From NCBI GenBank assembly GCA_035701505.1, contig DASSSA010000133.1, forward strand, positions 1-64,000: DNA of 64,000 bases, written 5' to 3'. Below the pieces are notes generated by a model. That model saw only the letters and a list, made by a program, of their open reading frames with translations, searched no databases and was not told the DNA's origin. Source of the DNA: AC-69 sp035701505 (lineage in GTDB: Bacteria; Actinomycetota; UBA4738; HRBIN12). Of this stretch, positions 50,179 to 58,778 are shown piece after piece (position 1 is the stretch's first letter; each line of letters starts with the position of its first letter). The translations under genes and the position numbers were made by a program.

Positions 50179-51072
50179 CTAGTCGCCGGAGGCCGTGCCG
50201 AGAGCCTCGGCCGCGCCCACGACATCCATGATCTCCGTGGTGATCTCGGCCTGACGGGCCTGGTTCGCCACACGCGTCAGCACCTTGGTCAGCTCCTCCG
50301 CGTTCTCGGTGGCGGCCTTCATGGCCCGTCGCCTGTTCGCGTTCTCCGACGCCGCCGACTCGAGCAGCGCGGCGTAGACCTTCGTGATCACGTATTGGGG
50401 CAGGAGCTCGTCCAGGATGGCCGAGGGCTCGGGCTCGAAGATGTACTCGGGGTACGGCTGGCCGAGCTCCCGGCGAACCACCTCCTCGGGCGCGATCGGT
50501 AGGAAGCGCCGGTCGGTCGCCCGAGTGGTGAATGCCGAGCGGAAGTCCGTGTACGCCGCGTGGACCTCGTCGATCCGGTGGCTGGCGAAGGCATCGATGA
50601 GCGCCCTGCCGATCTCCTCGGCGACCTCATAGGTCGGGACCTCGCTGTGGCCCGTCCAGCTCCCCTCGATGGCGAAGCCGCGGAATCGGAGGTACCCCAA
50701 GCCCTTCCGCCCCGACACGTAGATGATCGGCTCGATCCCCCGCCCCCGCAAGCGGCCCATGAGGTCCTCCGCTCGCTTCAAGACGTTCGCGTTGTAGGCG
50801 CCGGCCAGCCCCCGGTCGGAGGTCATCACCAGCACGGCGGCCCGCTCTGGCTGCGGGCGTTCCTCCAGCAGCGGGTGGACCAGGGATCCGGTCTGCCGGG
50901 CGACGTCCTCCATGGCCCGCGTGAGCAACTCGGCGTAGGGCCGGGCCGCCTCCACCCGCTGTTGCGCCTTGAGGATGCGGGACGCCGCGATCAGCTCCAT
51001 GGCCTTGGTGATCTTCTTCGTGGATTGGATGGAGCGGATCCGCCGCCGAACGAGTCGGAGCTGCGCGCCCAC
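50179..51072 (-). CDS. atpG: F-type ATP synthase gamma subunit
   Basis: A 297-residue F1 rotor subunit. The N-terminal helix reads LVRRRIRSIQSTKKITKAMELIAASR, the central part has VMTSDRGLAGAYNANVLKR, and the C-terminal helix is ANRRRAMKAATENAEELTKVL. It couples proton flow to the catalytic sites. GTG start at 51072 with GAGGAGGG upstream; atpA ends four bases before. Confidence 0.97.
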   Translation of the reverse strand: MGAQLRLVRRRIRSIQSTKKITKAMELIAASRILKAQQRVEAARPYAELLTRAMEDVARQTGSLVHPLLEERPQPERAAVLVMTSDRGLAGAYNANVLKRAEDLMGRLRGRGIEPIIYVSGRKGLGYLRFRGFAIEGSWTGHSEVPTYEVAEEIGRALIDAFASHRIDEVHAAYTDFRSAFTTRATDRRFLPIAPEEVVRRELGQPYPEYIFEPEPSAILDELLPQYVITKVYAALLESAASENANRRRAMKAATENAEELTKVLTRVANQARQAEITTEIMDVVGAAEALGTASGD

Positions 51073-51076
51073 CCGG

Positions 51077-52732
51077 TCAGCCCTCCTCGCCCTCGTCCTC
51101 GTCCACCGACGACATCCGGTCCCACCCCACGTCGGGCTTGACCTGGTCGGGCGGCGTCGGGGCGCCGATGCCAGCCGCGCTCCCCGCCCCCCCGCCGGAG
51201 GAGGCGAAGATCTCCTTGAACGCGAGGATGGCCTCCTTCAGCTTGGTCTCGATCTCCTCGGGGAGGTCGCCCTTGTCCCGGATGCGCTCAACGATCTCGC
51301 GGTTGCGGGTGGCCACGAAGTCGAGCAGCTCGGCCTCGAACCGCTTGCAGTCCTCGAGCGGGACGTCGTCGAGATACCCACCGGTCACCGCGTAGACCGA
51401 GATGACCTGCCGTTCGACAGACAAGGGCTCGTATTGCGGCTGCTTCAGGACCTCCACCACCCTGGCGCCGCGGGCGAGCTGCTGCTGGGACGCCTTGTCC
51501 AGCTCGGAACCGAACTCGGCGAAGGCCTCGAGCTCGCGGTACTGCGCGAGGTCCAGGCGGAGCCGGCCGGCAACCTGCTTCATCCCCCTGATCTGGGCGT
51601 TGCCGCCGACCCGCGAGACCGAGATGCCGACGTTGATGGCGGGCCGGACGCCGGCGTAGAACAGGTCGGGCTCGAGGTAGATCTGCCCGTCGGTGATGGA
51701 GATGACGTTGGTCGGGATGTATGCGGAGATGTCGTTGCCCTTGGTCTCCACGATGGGAAGGCCCGTGAGCGACCCACCCCCCAGCTCCTCGGAGAGCTTG
51801 GCGCACCGCTCGAGGAGTCGTGAGTGCAGGTAGAAGACGTCGCCCGGATAGGCCTCGCGGCCGGCCGGGCGGCGGAGCAGGAGCGAGATCTCACGGTACG
51901 CCTCCGCCTGCTTCGACAGGTCGTCGAACACGACTAGGGCGTGCTGCCCCTCGTACATCCAGTGCTGCCCCATCGCCGAGCCCGCGTACGGCGCGATGTA
52001 CTTGAACGAGGCCGGATAGGCGGCCGGGGCGTTCACCACCACCGTGTAGTCCATCGCCCCGCGCTCGGTGAGCGCCTCGACCACCTCTCGAACGGTCGAG
52101 CCCTTCTGGCCCACAGCCACGTAGATGCACTTCACCTGGCGGTCGGTGCCCCACAGCTCGCGCTGGTTGATGATGGTGTCGACCACGATGGCGGTCTTGC
52201 CGGTTTGCCGGTCTCCGATGATCAGCTCCCTCTGGCCCCGTCCGATCGGCGTCATCGCGTCGATGGATTTGATGCCGGTTTGCAGGGGCTCCTTCACCGG
52301 CTGGCGCGAGACCACCGACGGAGCCTGCACCTCCAGGGGCCGGGTGGCCTCCGAGGCCACTGGACCCTTGCCATCGAGTGGTCGCCCCAGGGGGTCGACC
52401 ACCCGGCCGAGCAGGGCGTCCCCGACCGGCGCGGACAGGATGCGGCCGGTCCGCTTGACCGGGTCGCCCTCCTCGATGTCGGCGAACTCCTCGTCCAGGA
52501 TCACGCAGCCGATCCGGTCCTCGTCCAGGTTCGACGCCAGGCCGAGCTTGCCACCGGGGAACTCGAGGAGCTCGTTGGCCATGGTCCGGGGCAGCCCCAG
52601 GACGACCGCGATCCCGGCCCCCGCCTCGTGAACGCGGCCGACCTCCTCGCGCTCGACGGATGGCTTGTAGGTTTGCACCGCTTTGCGGAGGGCCTCCGCG
52701 ATCGTCTGGGGGTCGAAGGTCAGCTCTGCCAT
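51077..52732 (-). CDS. atpA: F-type ATP synthase alpha subunit
   Basis: A 551-residue non-catalytic nucleotide-binding F1 subunit. The P loop is GDRQTGKTAIVVDTI near residue 170. The arginine-finger region is ISVSRVGGNAQI. A longer-than-average C-terminal tail (about 30 residues from SSGGGAGSAAG, ending acidic VDEDEGEEG) is seen, as in other actinobacterial AtpA proteins. Start ATG at 52732. Confidence 0.98.
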   Translation of the reverse strand: MAELTFDPQTIAEALRKAVQTYKPSVEREEVGRVHEAGAGIAVVLGLPRTMANELLEFPGGKLGLASNLDEDRIGCVILDEEFADIEEGDPVKRTGRILSAPVGDALLGRVVDPLGRPLDGKGPVASEATRPLEVQAPSVVSRQPVKEPLQTGIKSIDAMTPIGRGQRELIIGDRQTGKTAIVVDTIINQRELWGTDRQVKCIYVAVGQKGSTVREVVEALTERGAMDYTVVVNAPAAYPASFKYIAPYAGSAMGQHWMYEGQHALVVFDDLSKQAEAYREISLLLRRPAGREAYPGDVFYLHSRLLERCAKLSEELGGGSLTGLPIVETKGNDISAYIPTNVISITDGQIYLEPDLFYAGVRPAINVGISVSRVGGNAQIRGMKQVAGRLRLDLAQYRELEAFAEFGSELDKASQQQLARGARVVEVLKQPQYEPLSVERQVISVYAVTGGYLDDVPLEDCKRFEAELLDFVATRNREIVERIRDKGDLPEEIETKLKEAILAFKEIFASSGGGAGSAAGIGAPTPPDQVKPDVGWDRMSSVDEDEGEEG

Positions 52733-52736
52733 GGCT

Positions 52737-53279
52737 TCACACGCTCCCCAACCGTTCCCGCGCCGCTTCGAGACGGGTCCGGACCGTCCCGTCGAACACC
52801 TCGTCGCCCACTCGTGCCAGGACGCCGCCGATCACCGAAGGGTCGATCACCACGTTGATCTCCACGTGCTTGCCGGTGGCCCCCGAGAGCGCCTGGGCCA
52901 GCTTCTTGCGTCGCTCCAGGGTGAGCGGCACGGCCGAACGCACCTCCGCGACCACGTGCTTTCGCCGCTCCGCGGCCAGCTCGGACAGGCCCTCCACGAT
53001 CCGGCCGAGCTCCCTGGCCCTGCCCTGCTCGATCAGGAACCCCAGGATGTTCACGGTGTGGGGGTTCGCCCGGTCGTCGAGCAGCTCGTCCACCAGCGCC
53101 CGCTTGTTCTCCGCCGGGAGCGCGGGGTCGGTGAGCGCCTCGCTGAGTCGCCCGTCGCGTTCGACCGCCTTGGCGAAGGCGAACAGCTCGTCCTCCACGG
53201 TCCCCAGGTCGTCCTCCGCATCAATCACCGCGAGCAGGGCGTGGGCGTAGCCGTTCACGATCTCGTCCTTGGTGGCCAC
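52737..53279 (-). CDS. atpH: F-type ATP synthase delta subunit
   Basis: A 180-residue peripheral-stalk subunit. The N-terminal helical domain is followed by GRIVEGLSELAAERRKHVVAEVRSA and the C-terminal INVVIDPSVIGGVLARVGDEVFDGTVRTRLE, which are typical. GTG start at 53279 shares a base with the atpF stop (TAGTG). Gap to atpA is four bases. Confidence 0.95.
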   Translation of the reverse strand: MATKDEIVNGYAHALLAVIDAEDDLGTVEDELFAFAKAVERDGRLSEALTDPALPAENKRALVDELLDDRANPHTVNILGFLIEQGRARELGRIVEGLSELAAERRKHVVAEVRSAVPLTLERRKKLAQALSGATGKHVEINVVIDPSVIGGVLARVGDEVFDGTVRTRLEAARERLGSV

Positions 53280-53845
53280 TACGCCTTCCCGTTCCCCGAT
53301 CCCGACACCTGCTCGATGAACTGGTCGACCAGCTTCTGCTGGGTCGTCTTGTCGAGCTCCTTCTCCACCACCCGTTCGGCCAGCTCAACCGCGATCTGGC
53401 CGACCTGGGAGGAGAGCTCGCGGAGCACGCGGTCCCGTTCCGCCCTGATCTCCTCGGTGGCTCGAGCCACGGTGGCTCCGGCCTCCTGCTCCGCCTTGGC
53501 CTGAAGGTCGGTCCGCAATTGCTCGGCGGTCTTGCGCCCCTCCTCGATGATCCGGTTCGCCTCCTCGCGAGCGTTCGCCAATTGCTCGCGGTACCGGGCG
53601 AGCTCGGCGTCCGCCTCCCGCCGCGTGGCCTCGGCCCGTTCCAGCTCGCCCTGGATCTTCTGGCGGCGTTCGTCGAGGAGCCTGGCCACACGTGGAAGCA
53701 CCCACTTCCACATGAAGTAGAAAATGACCCCGAACGCGATGGCTCCGACGATCAGCTCTTGGGCATGTGGATAAAGATCCTCCTTCTCACTGACCTCAGA
53801 CGTACTCTCCGCTTGGAGCAGGATCGATGCTATGAGCGTGTGCAC
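53279..53845 (-). CDS. atpF: F-type ATP synthase b subunit
   Basis: A 188-residue peripheral-stalk subunit. One N-terminal membrane helix (LIVGAIAFGVIFYFMWKWVLP) is followed by a long charged coiled coil of heptad-like Arg/Glu/Ala sequence (LDERRQKIQGELERAEATRREADAEL) reaching up to the F1 head. GTG start at 53845 with GGAGAGGGCC upstream. The 12-base gap to atpE is short. Confidence 0.95.
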   Translation of the reverse strand: MHTLIASILLQAESTSEVSEKEDLYPHAQELIVGAIAFGVIFYFMWKWVLPRVARLLDERRQKIQGELERAEATRREADAELARYREQLANAREEANRIIEEGRKTAEQLRTDLQAKAEQEAGATVARATEEIRAERDRVLRELSSQVGQIAVELAERVVEKELDKTTQQKLVDQFIEQVSGSGNGKA

Positions 53846-53857
53846 GTGGCCCTCTCC

Positions 53858-54103
53858 TCAGATGATGAACGAAAAGGCGATACCGAACAGCGCGAGCGCC
53901 TCGATCAGGCCGATGCCGATGAACATCGTTGTCCTCACCTGCCCCGCGTACTCGGGCTGGCGGGCCATCGCCTCGACTGACTTGCCGATCAGGATCCCGA
54001 GCCCGATGCCGGGACCGATAGCCGCGAGCCCGATCACCAGGCCTTTCCCCACGGTCTTCAACGCGTCCAAGTTCCCGGTGACCTCAGCGACCATATGGAA
54101 CAT
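53858..54103 (-). CDS. atpE: F-type ATP synthase c subunit
   Basis: An 81-residue ring subunit with two membrane helices. The first has the glycine-rich GLVIGLAAIGPGIGLGILIGK, and the second carries the ion-binding glutamate in IGIGLIEALALFGIAFS. The residues around it lack the Gln/Ser pattern of sodium-dependent rings, so a proton ring is expected. ATG start with AAGGAGGAAG eight bases upstream, the strongest ribosome site in the operon, which fits its high stoichiometry. Confidence 0.97.
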   Translation of the reverse strand: MFHMVAEVTGNLDALKTVGKGLVIGLAAIGPGIGLGILIGKSVEAMARQPEYAGQVRTTMFIGIGLIEALALFGIAFSFII

Positions 54104-54118
54104 CCACTTCCTCCTTGA

Positions 54119-54916
54119 CTAGTGCTCCTCAGCCAATGCCTGCCCGATGTAGGAGGCGCTGAGGATCGCGAAGATGAATGCCTGCAGGATCGCAACGAAG
54201 ATCTCGAAGCCGACGAGGAGCACGGACAGAGGTATGGACACCCCGGCGAAGATCCACGTCTTCGGGCCGTTCTCGAGGAAGAAGATCGTCCCCAGGAAGA
54301 AGATGGCCAGTAGGAAGTGTCCTGCCAGGAAGTTGGCCGTGAGACGGACGGTGAGGGTGATCGGACGCACGACGATATTCGATACGAACTCGATCAACAT
54401 CAGCAACGTGTACCGTAACCACCCCGGTGCTTGATCGATGATGCACGTGTGGCGTAGGTAGCCCAAGAAGCCGTGCCTGGCGATCCCGACACCGTTGTAG
54501 GTGACCCACGAGATGCTCGCGAGGAGTAGCGGGATTGCAACCCGGCTGGTGGGGGCGAAGTTGAACCCCGGAGCTACTTCGAAGAGGTTAGCGATCAGGA
54601 TGAAGAAGAAGAACGAAGCCAGCAGAGGGAGGAACCGGTCGGCTTCACTGCCCAGCATGGGGATCGCGATCTGCTCCCGGACGAACTGGATGCCGAGCTC
54701 CATGAGGGCCTGGAACCTCCCGGGCACGATCGTGGGCTTGCGGAACGCGAGATAGAACAGCGCGATGAACAAGATGAGGGTCAAGAGGATCAGGAACGTG
54801 ATGAAGTTCACACAGAAGTGGAACCCGAAAATGGAGAACCCGCCGCCCCAGCACCCAAAGACGAAATCCTTGGTGCTCGGAGCCACGAACTCGGCGGCCA
54901 GGAAGCCGGGGGTCAC
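54119..54916 (-). CDS. atpB: F-type ATP synthase a subunit
   Basis: A 265-residue membrane stator subunit that forms the proton half-channels. The essential arginine lies in ITLTVRLTANFLAGHF, and the C-terminal helix GFEIFVAILQAFIFAILSASYIGQA is complete. The start is GTG at 54916 (VTPGFLAAEFV), which overlaps the atpI stop by four bases (GTGA) with AAGGG upstream; the longer frame to 55216 overlaps atpI. This is shorter at the N-terminus than many AtpB proteins. Confidence 0.93.
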   Translation of the reverse strand: MTPGFLAAEFVAPSTKDFVFGCWGGGFSIFGFHFCVNFITFLILLTLILFIALFYLAFRKPTIVPGRFQALMELGIQFVREQIAIPMLGSEADRFLPLLASFFFFILIANLFEVAPGFNFAPTSRVAIPLLLASISWVTYNGVGIARHGFLGYLRHTCIIDQAPGWLRYTLLMLIEFVSNIVVRPITLTVRLTANFLAGHFLLAIFFLGTIFFLENGPKTWIFAGVSIPLSVLLVGFEIFVAILQAFIFAILSASYIGQALAEEH

Positions 54917-55329
54917 CCAGAACCCTTCCCAATTGACCAGAGGTCGAGCTGCATACGGCCAGACAGCGCCTTCATCTCGAATGCCAGCAGCACGACTGTC
55001 GCGGGGACGGCGGTGGCGGCAAACGCGACTGGTGAGAACCAGTCGAGGCCATTCAGGACGATCAACAGCACAAGGATCGTGAGCATCCGCAGGAAGAATC
55101 CGGCGAGGCCTACGGCAGCTAGCGCGATCGAGGAGATGCTCGCCGCCCACGCGAACGAGAGCCCGGCCGCGATGAAGTTGGCCGCGACGACCGATACGCC
55201 GATCGCCGCCGACCATCCTGCACCCCAGTCGGCAAGGGCGGCGCCCCCGACGAGTCCGAGCCCCGCAGCCGGAGGGATGAACGGCGCAGCTCGCCGGATC
55301 AGCTCTCGCTCCGGTTCGGGGCCCCTCAA
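54913..55329 (-). CDS. atpI: ATP synthase subunit I-like membrane protein
   Basis: A 138-residue protein with four hydrophobic segments, positioned as AtpI is in F-type operons. Sequence includes ELIRRAAPFIPPAAGLGLVGGAALADWG, AAGLSFAWAASISS, and LNGLDWFSPVAFAATAVPATVVLLAFE. AtpI assists c-ring assembly. The preferred start is TTG at 55329 (TTGA overlap with the preceding stop, with AGGGGCGG upstream); no better codon exists nearby. The longer frame to 56592 is an artefact. Confidence 0.7.
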   Translation of the reverse strand: MRGPEPERELIRRAAPFIPPAAGLGLVGGAALADWGAGWSAAIGVSVVAANFIAAGLSFAWAASISSIALAAVGLAGFFLRMLTILVLLIVLNGLDWFSPVAFAATAVPATVVLLAFEMKALSGRMQLDLWSIGKGSG

Positions 55330-55547
55330 CTGCCGCCCCTGCCGAACCTCAGATACACGATGTAGATCCCTCCGGCGGCGCCCACCACGATCCCGATTCC
55401 CATGAGCACGTGTCGGGAAGTGCCGACCAACCAATCCACCAGATAGCCGAGACCACCCCCCACGAGCATCCCCGCGATCAGCGTGGAGATGATCGCCCAC
55501 CCGATCCCCAGGCCGGTCCATGGATTCTCGTTCCCCGGCCCGGCCAT
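55326..55547 (-). CDS. AtpZ/AtpQ-like small membrane protein
   Basis: A 73-residue protein with two membrane helices (GLGIGWAIISTLIAGMLVGGGLGYLVDWLV and VLMGIGIVVGAAGGIYIVYL), the AtpZ/AtpQ pattern found at the head of many bacterial atp operons. It may carry ions or help assembly with AtpI. The start is ATG at 55547 (MAGPGNENPW); the frame to 55616 lacks a ribosome site. TATACT nine bases upstream implies a nearly leaderless message. First gene of the operon. Confidence 0.75.
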   Translation of the reverse strand: MAGPGNENPWTGLGIGWAIISTLIAGMLVGGGLGYLVDWLVGTSRHVLMGIGIVVGAAGGIYIVYLRFGRGGS

Positions 55548-55556
55548 GGCCGGCAG

Positions 55557-55562
55557 AGTATA
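55557..55562 (-). promoter_or_regulatory. Candidate -10 element (TATACT) of the atp operon
   Basis: TATACT ends ten bases before the ATG of the first atp gene, matching the consensus at five of six positions. Transcription would begin within a few bases of the start codon. A second possible -10, TATCCT, lies further upstream at 55652-55657. The -35 hexamers are poor for both. Confidence 0.4.
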
Positions 55563-55629
55563 TCTGCGGGTCGTTTCGGCGCGACTCGACACGCGTTTCC
55601 GCAGCCAGATGGCCACTGCGCGTCGAGCT

Positions 55630-55645
55630 TGTGAAAGTTTTCACG
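55630..55645. promoter_or_regulatory. CRP-like palindrome upstream of the ATP synthase operon
   Basis: TGTGA-N6-TCACG. The inner 14 bases GTGAAAGTTTTCAC are a perfect palindrome. It matches the CRP/FNR-superfamily consensus TGTGA-N6-TCACA at nine of ten positions. It is centred about 90 bases upstream of the first atp start codon and about 50 bases beyond the potC stop. Regulation of the atp operon by a CRP-family protein is inferred. Confidence 0.45.
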
Positions 55646-55691
55646 AAGTCCAGGATACCCCGTAGCGCCGGCCATCCGCCGGACGAACCCC

Positions 55692-56540
55692 CTACGCTCG
55701 ACGGCGCTGCACCACCACGTTGGCGACGGCGGCGAGCAGCCCTGCCCCGAACAGGAGCGTGCCCATCACGTTCACCTGCGGGGGGAAGCCGATGCGCTGC
55801 GCGCCGAACACCCATAGCGGAAACGTCGGCGCCGGGCCGGCGACGAAGTTCGTGATCACGAAGTCGTCCAGTGACAGGACGAACGCCAACAGGAACCCGG
55901 CAAGGATCGCCGGCGCGATCAGCGGGAGCGTCACCTTGAAGAAGGCCGCGACGGGGCTCGCGAACAAGTCTTGAGCGGCGTCCTCGAGGTTCCGATCCAG
56001 GCCCTGCACGCGTGCGCGAACGGTGACGGCGACGAAGGCGATCGAGAAGCCGATGTGCGACAGGATGATTGTCGTCAGGCCCAGGGGCACCCCCGTCAGG
56101 ATGAACATCGTCAGGAGCGAGGAGCCGAGCACGATCTCGGGCACAGCAATCGCCAGGAAGATCACGAAGTCGACGCCCGTCAAGCCGCGGAACCGGTAGC
56201 GGCCCAGCGCGAGTCCAAACAGAGTTCCGAGACAGGTCGAGACGGCTGCGGAGATCGGCGCGATCTTCAGCGAGTTCTTGAAGGCGGAGAACAGGCCCGG
56301 CACGTTGAACGCGTTCTTCCACCAATCGAGGGTGAAGCCCCAGAACTTGGAGTTTTGTCGGTCGAAGGGAACGTCGTTGAACCCGTACAGGATCATCACG
56401 AAGATCGGGCTCGCCAAGTACAGGATCATGAGGATCGTGTACGTCGGCAGGATGAAGCGCGTCCATCGCTTGCGTGGCACGTTCAACGGAGCCGGGCTCG
56501 GTTCGACGACCAGCCTCGTCGGCGCGGCCACGGCGCTCAT
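55692..56540 (-). CDS. potC: Polyamine-type ABC transporter permease (PotC-like)
   Basis: A 282-residue inner-membrane permease with about six helices. The cytoplasmic EAA loop that contacts the ATPase is DRNLEDAAQDLFASPVAAFFKVTLPLIAPAILAG. The preceding N-terminus is proline-rich. It pairs with the upstream PotB-like protein in a potABCD set. The ATG at 56540 overlaps the potB stop (ATGA). Substrate class (putrescine/spermidine versus other) is inferred from the PotD and agmatinase neighbours. Confidence 0.88.
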   Translation of the reverse strand: MSAVAAPTRLVVEPSPAPLNVPRKRWTRFILPTYTILMILYLASPIFVMILYGFNDVPFDRQNSKFWGFTLDWWKNAFNVPGLFSAFKNSLKIAPISAAVSTCLGTLFGLALGRYRFRGLTGVDFVIFLAIAVPEIVLGSSLLTMFILTGVPLGLTTIILSHIGFSIAFVAVTVRARVQGLDRNLEDAAQDLFASPVAAFFKVTLPLIAPAILAGFLLAFVLSLDDFVITNFVAGPAPTFPLWVFGAQRIGFPPQVNVMGTLLFGAGLLAAVANVVVQRRRA

Positions 56541-57469
56541 GCGCCGGCCCCCGCGGCGCGCTGAACGTCCTCCGTCCCGAGGATGCGCGCATAGACGGTG
56601 GCCAAGAGCAACATGGCCACCATCAGGATGACCGAGAGGGCCGCGGCCTCCGGGTAGTCGAGCTCGACGAGGAACTTCTCCTGGATGATGTTGCCGATCA
56701 TCGTTGTCCCCGGCCCTCCGAGGAGCGACGCGTTCACGTAGTCGCCAGTTGCCGGCACGAACGTGAGCAGGAACGCCGCGAAGACCCCGGGCAGCGACAG
56801 TGGCCAGACGACCCGGCGGAACGCCTGCCATCGACTCGAATACAGGTCCTTCGCCGCCTCGATGAGCCTCTTGTCGATCCTTTCGAGCGCAACGTAGAGC
56901 GGAAGCGCCGTGAACGGGAGGAAGTTGTAGGTGATCCCGGCGATCACGGCCAGGGGAGTCGCGAGGACGCGGAAGCCGTCGGGCAGCATCCCGATGCCCT
57001 TCAGCGGACCCAGGATCGGACCGTTGTCGCCCAGGATGAACTTCCATTGGAGCGTGCGGATCACGAAGGACACGAAGAACGGCATCAGGATGAGCAGCAG
57101 GAACGAGGATTTCCATCGACCGCCGTAAAAGGCGATCCAGTACGTCATGGGGTACGCCAGCAGGAGCGCGGCGACCGTCACAACGATCGAGTACACGAGC
57201 GAGCGAACGAACTGCACCTGGTACTGGCCGAGCACGTCGGCGTAGTTGTTGAACGCCCACGTGAACCTGAACCCGCCCGAGAGCAGACCGCCGCTCTCCA
57301 GCGAGGTGTACAGCATCAGCCCGAGCGGCAGGAGGAAGAATAACAGGAGGAACAGCCCTCCAGGCGACAGGAGGTAGTAGGGAACCAGCCTTCGGCGCGC
57401 CCCGAGGGTGCCCTGAAGGGCGGGAGGCCCCGAATCCTCCTGCTCAAACCCTCCGTCGACGCCGCTCAC
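56537..57469 (-). CDS. potB: Polyamine-type ABC transporter permease (PotB-like)
   Basis: A 310-residue permease. It begins with a charged N-terminus (GGFEQEDSG), then six helices, and the EAA loop EAAKDLYSSRWQAFRRVVWPLSLPGVFAAF, with the usual PATGDYVNASLLGGPGT region. The start is GTG at 57469, nine bases after the potD stop; no ATG exists nearby and the ribosome site is weak. The upstream extension to 57628 runs into potD. Confidence 0.88.
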   Translation of the reverse strand: MSGVDGGFEQEDSGPPALQGTLGARRRLVPYYLLSPGGLFLLLFFLLPLGLMLYTSLESGGLLSGGFRFTWAFNNYADVLGQYQVQFVRSLVYSIVVTVAALLLAYPMTYWIAFYGGRWKSSFLLLILMPFFVSFVIRTLQWKFILGDNGPILGPLKGIGMLPDGFRVLATPLAVIAGITYNFLPFTALPLYVALERIDKRLIEAAKDLYSSRWQAFRRVVWPLSLPGVFAAFLLTFVPATGDYVNASLLGGPGTTMIGNIIQEKFLVELDYPEAAALSVILMVAMLLLATVYARILGTEDVQRAAGAGA

Positions 57470-57479
57470 TCGATGCGGC

Positions 57480-58778
57480 TCAGCCTTGCGAGATCGGCAA
57501 GAAGATGGAATCCCACTCCTCCGCCGACTCATCGGTCCACTCCTCGAAGCCGAACGACGTCCGGGACAGGAACTCCTCGTCCGGGTACAGGAACGGGCTC
57601 TTGGCCGTCGCTTCGAGCTTGTTGGCATATCCCTTGTACCCTTGTTCGAAATTCTTCCGCGCGTCCTCTTCGATGAGTTCCCGCGTCTCGGGAACGGGCG
57701 ACATGTAGAGGATCCACTCCGTCAGCATCGTCGCGATATCAGGCTTGTAGTAGAAGTCCATGATCTGGGCGGCGCCGACGGGGTTCTTGGCCCCGGCCGG
57801 AACCAACATGTTGTCGATCCATAGCAACGCCCCACCCTCCGGGAAGACGTACTCCACGTCCAGGCCCAGCCACACGTTCGAATACAGGACGTCACCCGAC
57901 CAGGCCATCGACGCGGTCAGATTCCCCTCCTGTAGATCGGGGAGGTAGTCGTTTCCGTAGTAGGCCCGCACCGTCCCGGACTCTTGCTGCTGCCGCAGCC
58001 AGTCGGCGGCTTCTTTCCACTCGGTCGGTCCGGAGGTCACCGGATCGATCCCGAGGTTGATCATGACCCAGTCGGGCATGTCGCCCTCGAGCATCCCGAC
58101 GCTGCCCGTTCCGACCTTGTCGGGGTTGGCCAGGTCGTCCATCTTCGTGATGGACCCCTTCACCAGCTTGGTGTTCACACCGATGCCGGTGATGCCTGAC
58201 TGCCATGCCATCCCGTACTTGTTTCCCGGGTCGTAGAACGGATCCTTGGCCCAGCTGGCCGCGTGCTGGTCGAAGTTCGGACGAAGCGCTGGGTCGAGCT
58301 CGTACACCCAACCGTTCTGCGTCAGCGTGGTGAAGTATCGACCGTTCGTGATCACGATCAGGTCCCGCCCCGGATCGTCGCCCGCCGCGAGCAACGGTTG
58401 GATCTTTCCGAAGAACTCCGCGTTGTCGTTGATTTCGTCCTGGTAGTTGACCTTGATGCCGGTGCGCTGCTCGAAAACTCGGAGCGAGGGGTGGTAGACG
58501 TTCCCGTCCTTGTCCTTGGCCTGATCCATATACGCGGGCCAGTTCGAGAAGTTCAGCGTGTCGCCTGCCTCTCCCGTGAAGACGTCCGCAGGCGAAGTCG
58601 CCCCATTTCCGCCCCCGCCACCCCCTCCGCCGTCCTCCCCGCATGCGGCGATGAGCGAGGCGAGGCTGAAGCCCGCCACACCGACGCCGGTGTTCCGCAG
58701 CAGGCGTCGCCTGGTCAGGCGATGCTCGAGCGCCCGCTGCATGACCACGGGATCTACCAACGGCCGGTCGTCGTTCAT
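57480..58778 (-). CDS. potD: Polyamine-type ABC transporter substrate-binding lipoprotein (PotD-like), Tat-exported
   Basis: A 432-residue extracytoplasmic solute-binding protein. The N-terminus has a twin-arginine motif (TRRRLLRN) and a lipobox (SLIAAC), so it is exported folded by Tat and lipid-anchored. A polyglycine linker follows the cysteine. The body has NFSNWPAYMD, VFEQRTGIKVNYQDEINDNAEFFGKI, and ALLWIDNMLVPAGAKN, typical of spermidine/putrescine-binding proteins. Start ATG at 58778 shares a base with the potA stop (TGATG), with GGAGGAGG upstream. Confidence 0.9.
   Translation of the reverse strand: MNDDRPLVDPVVMQRALEHRLTRRRLLRNTGVGVAGFSLASLIAACGEDGGGGGGGGNGATSPADVFTGEAGDTLNFSNWPAYMDQAKDKDGNVYHPSLRVFEQRTGIKVNYQDEINDNAEFFGKIQPLLAAGDDPGRDLIVITNGRYFTTLTQNGWVYELDPALRPNFDQHAASWAKDPFYDPGNKYGMAWQSGITGIGVNTKLVKGSITKMDDLANPDKVGTGSVGMLEGDMPDWVMINLGIDPVTSGPTEWKEAADWLRQQQESGTVRAYYGNDYLPDLQEGNLTASMAWSGDVLYSNVWLGLDVEYVFPEGGALLWIDNMLVPAGAKNPVGAAQIMDFYYKPDIATMLTEWILYMSPVPETRELIEEDARKNFEQGYKGYANKLEATAKSPFLYPDEEFLSRTSFGFEEWTDESAEEWDSIFLPISQG

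Noticed and set aside
54917..56592. Extended reading frames running into atpI, atpB and potB
   Set aside because: Their upstream parts are shadows of the neighbouring genes; overlapping starts (TTGA, GTGA, ATGA) with ribosome sites give the expected protein sizes.
58600..58640. Poly-glycine stretch in PotD as a sign of frameshift or repeat expansion
   Set aside because: It lies just after the lipobox cysteine, where flexible Gly/Ser linkers are normal in lipoproteins, and the frame continues into a complete binding protein.
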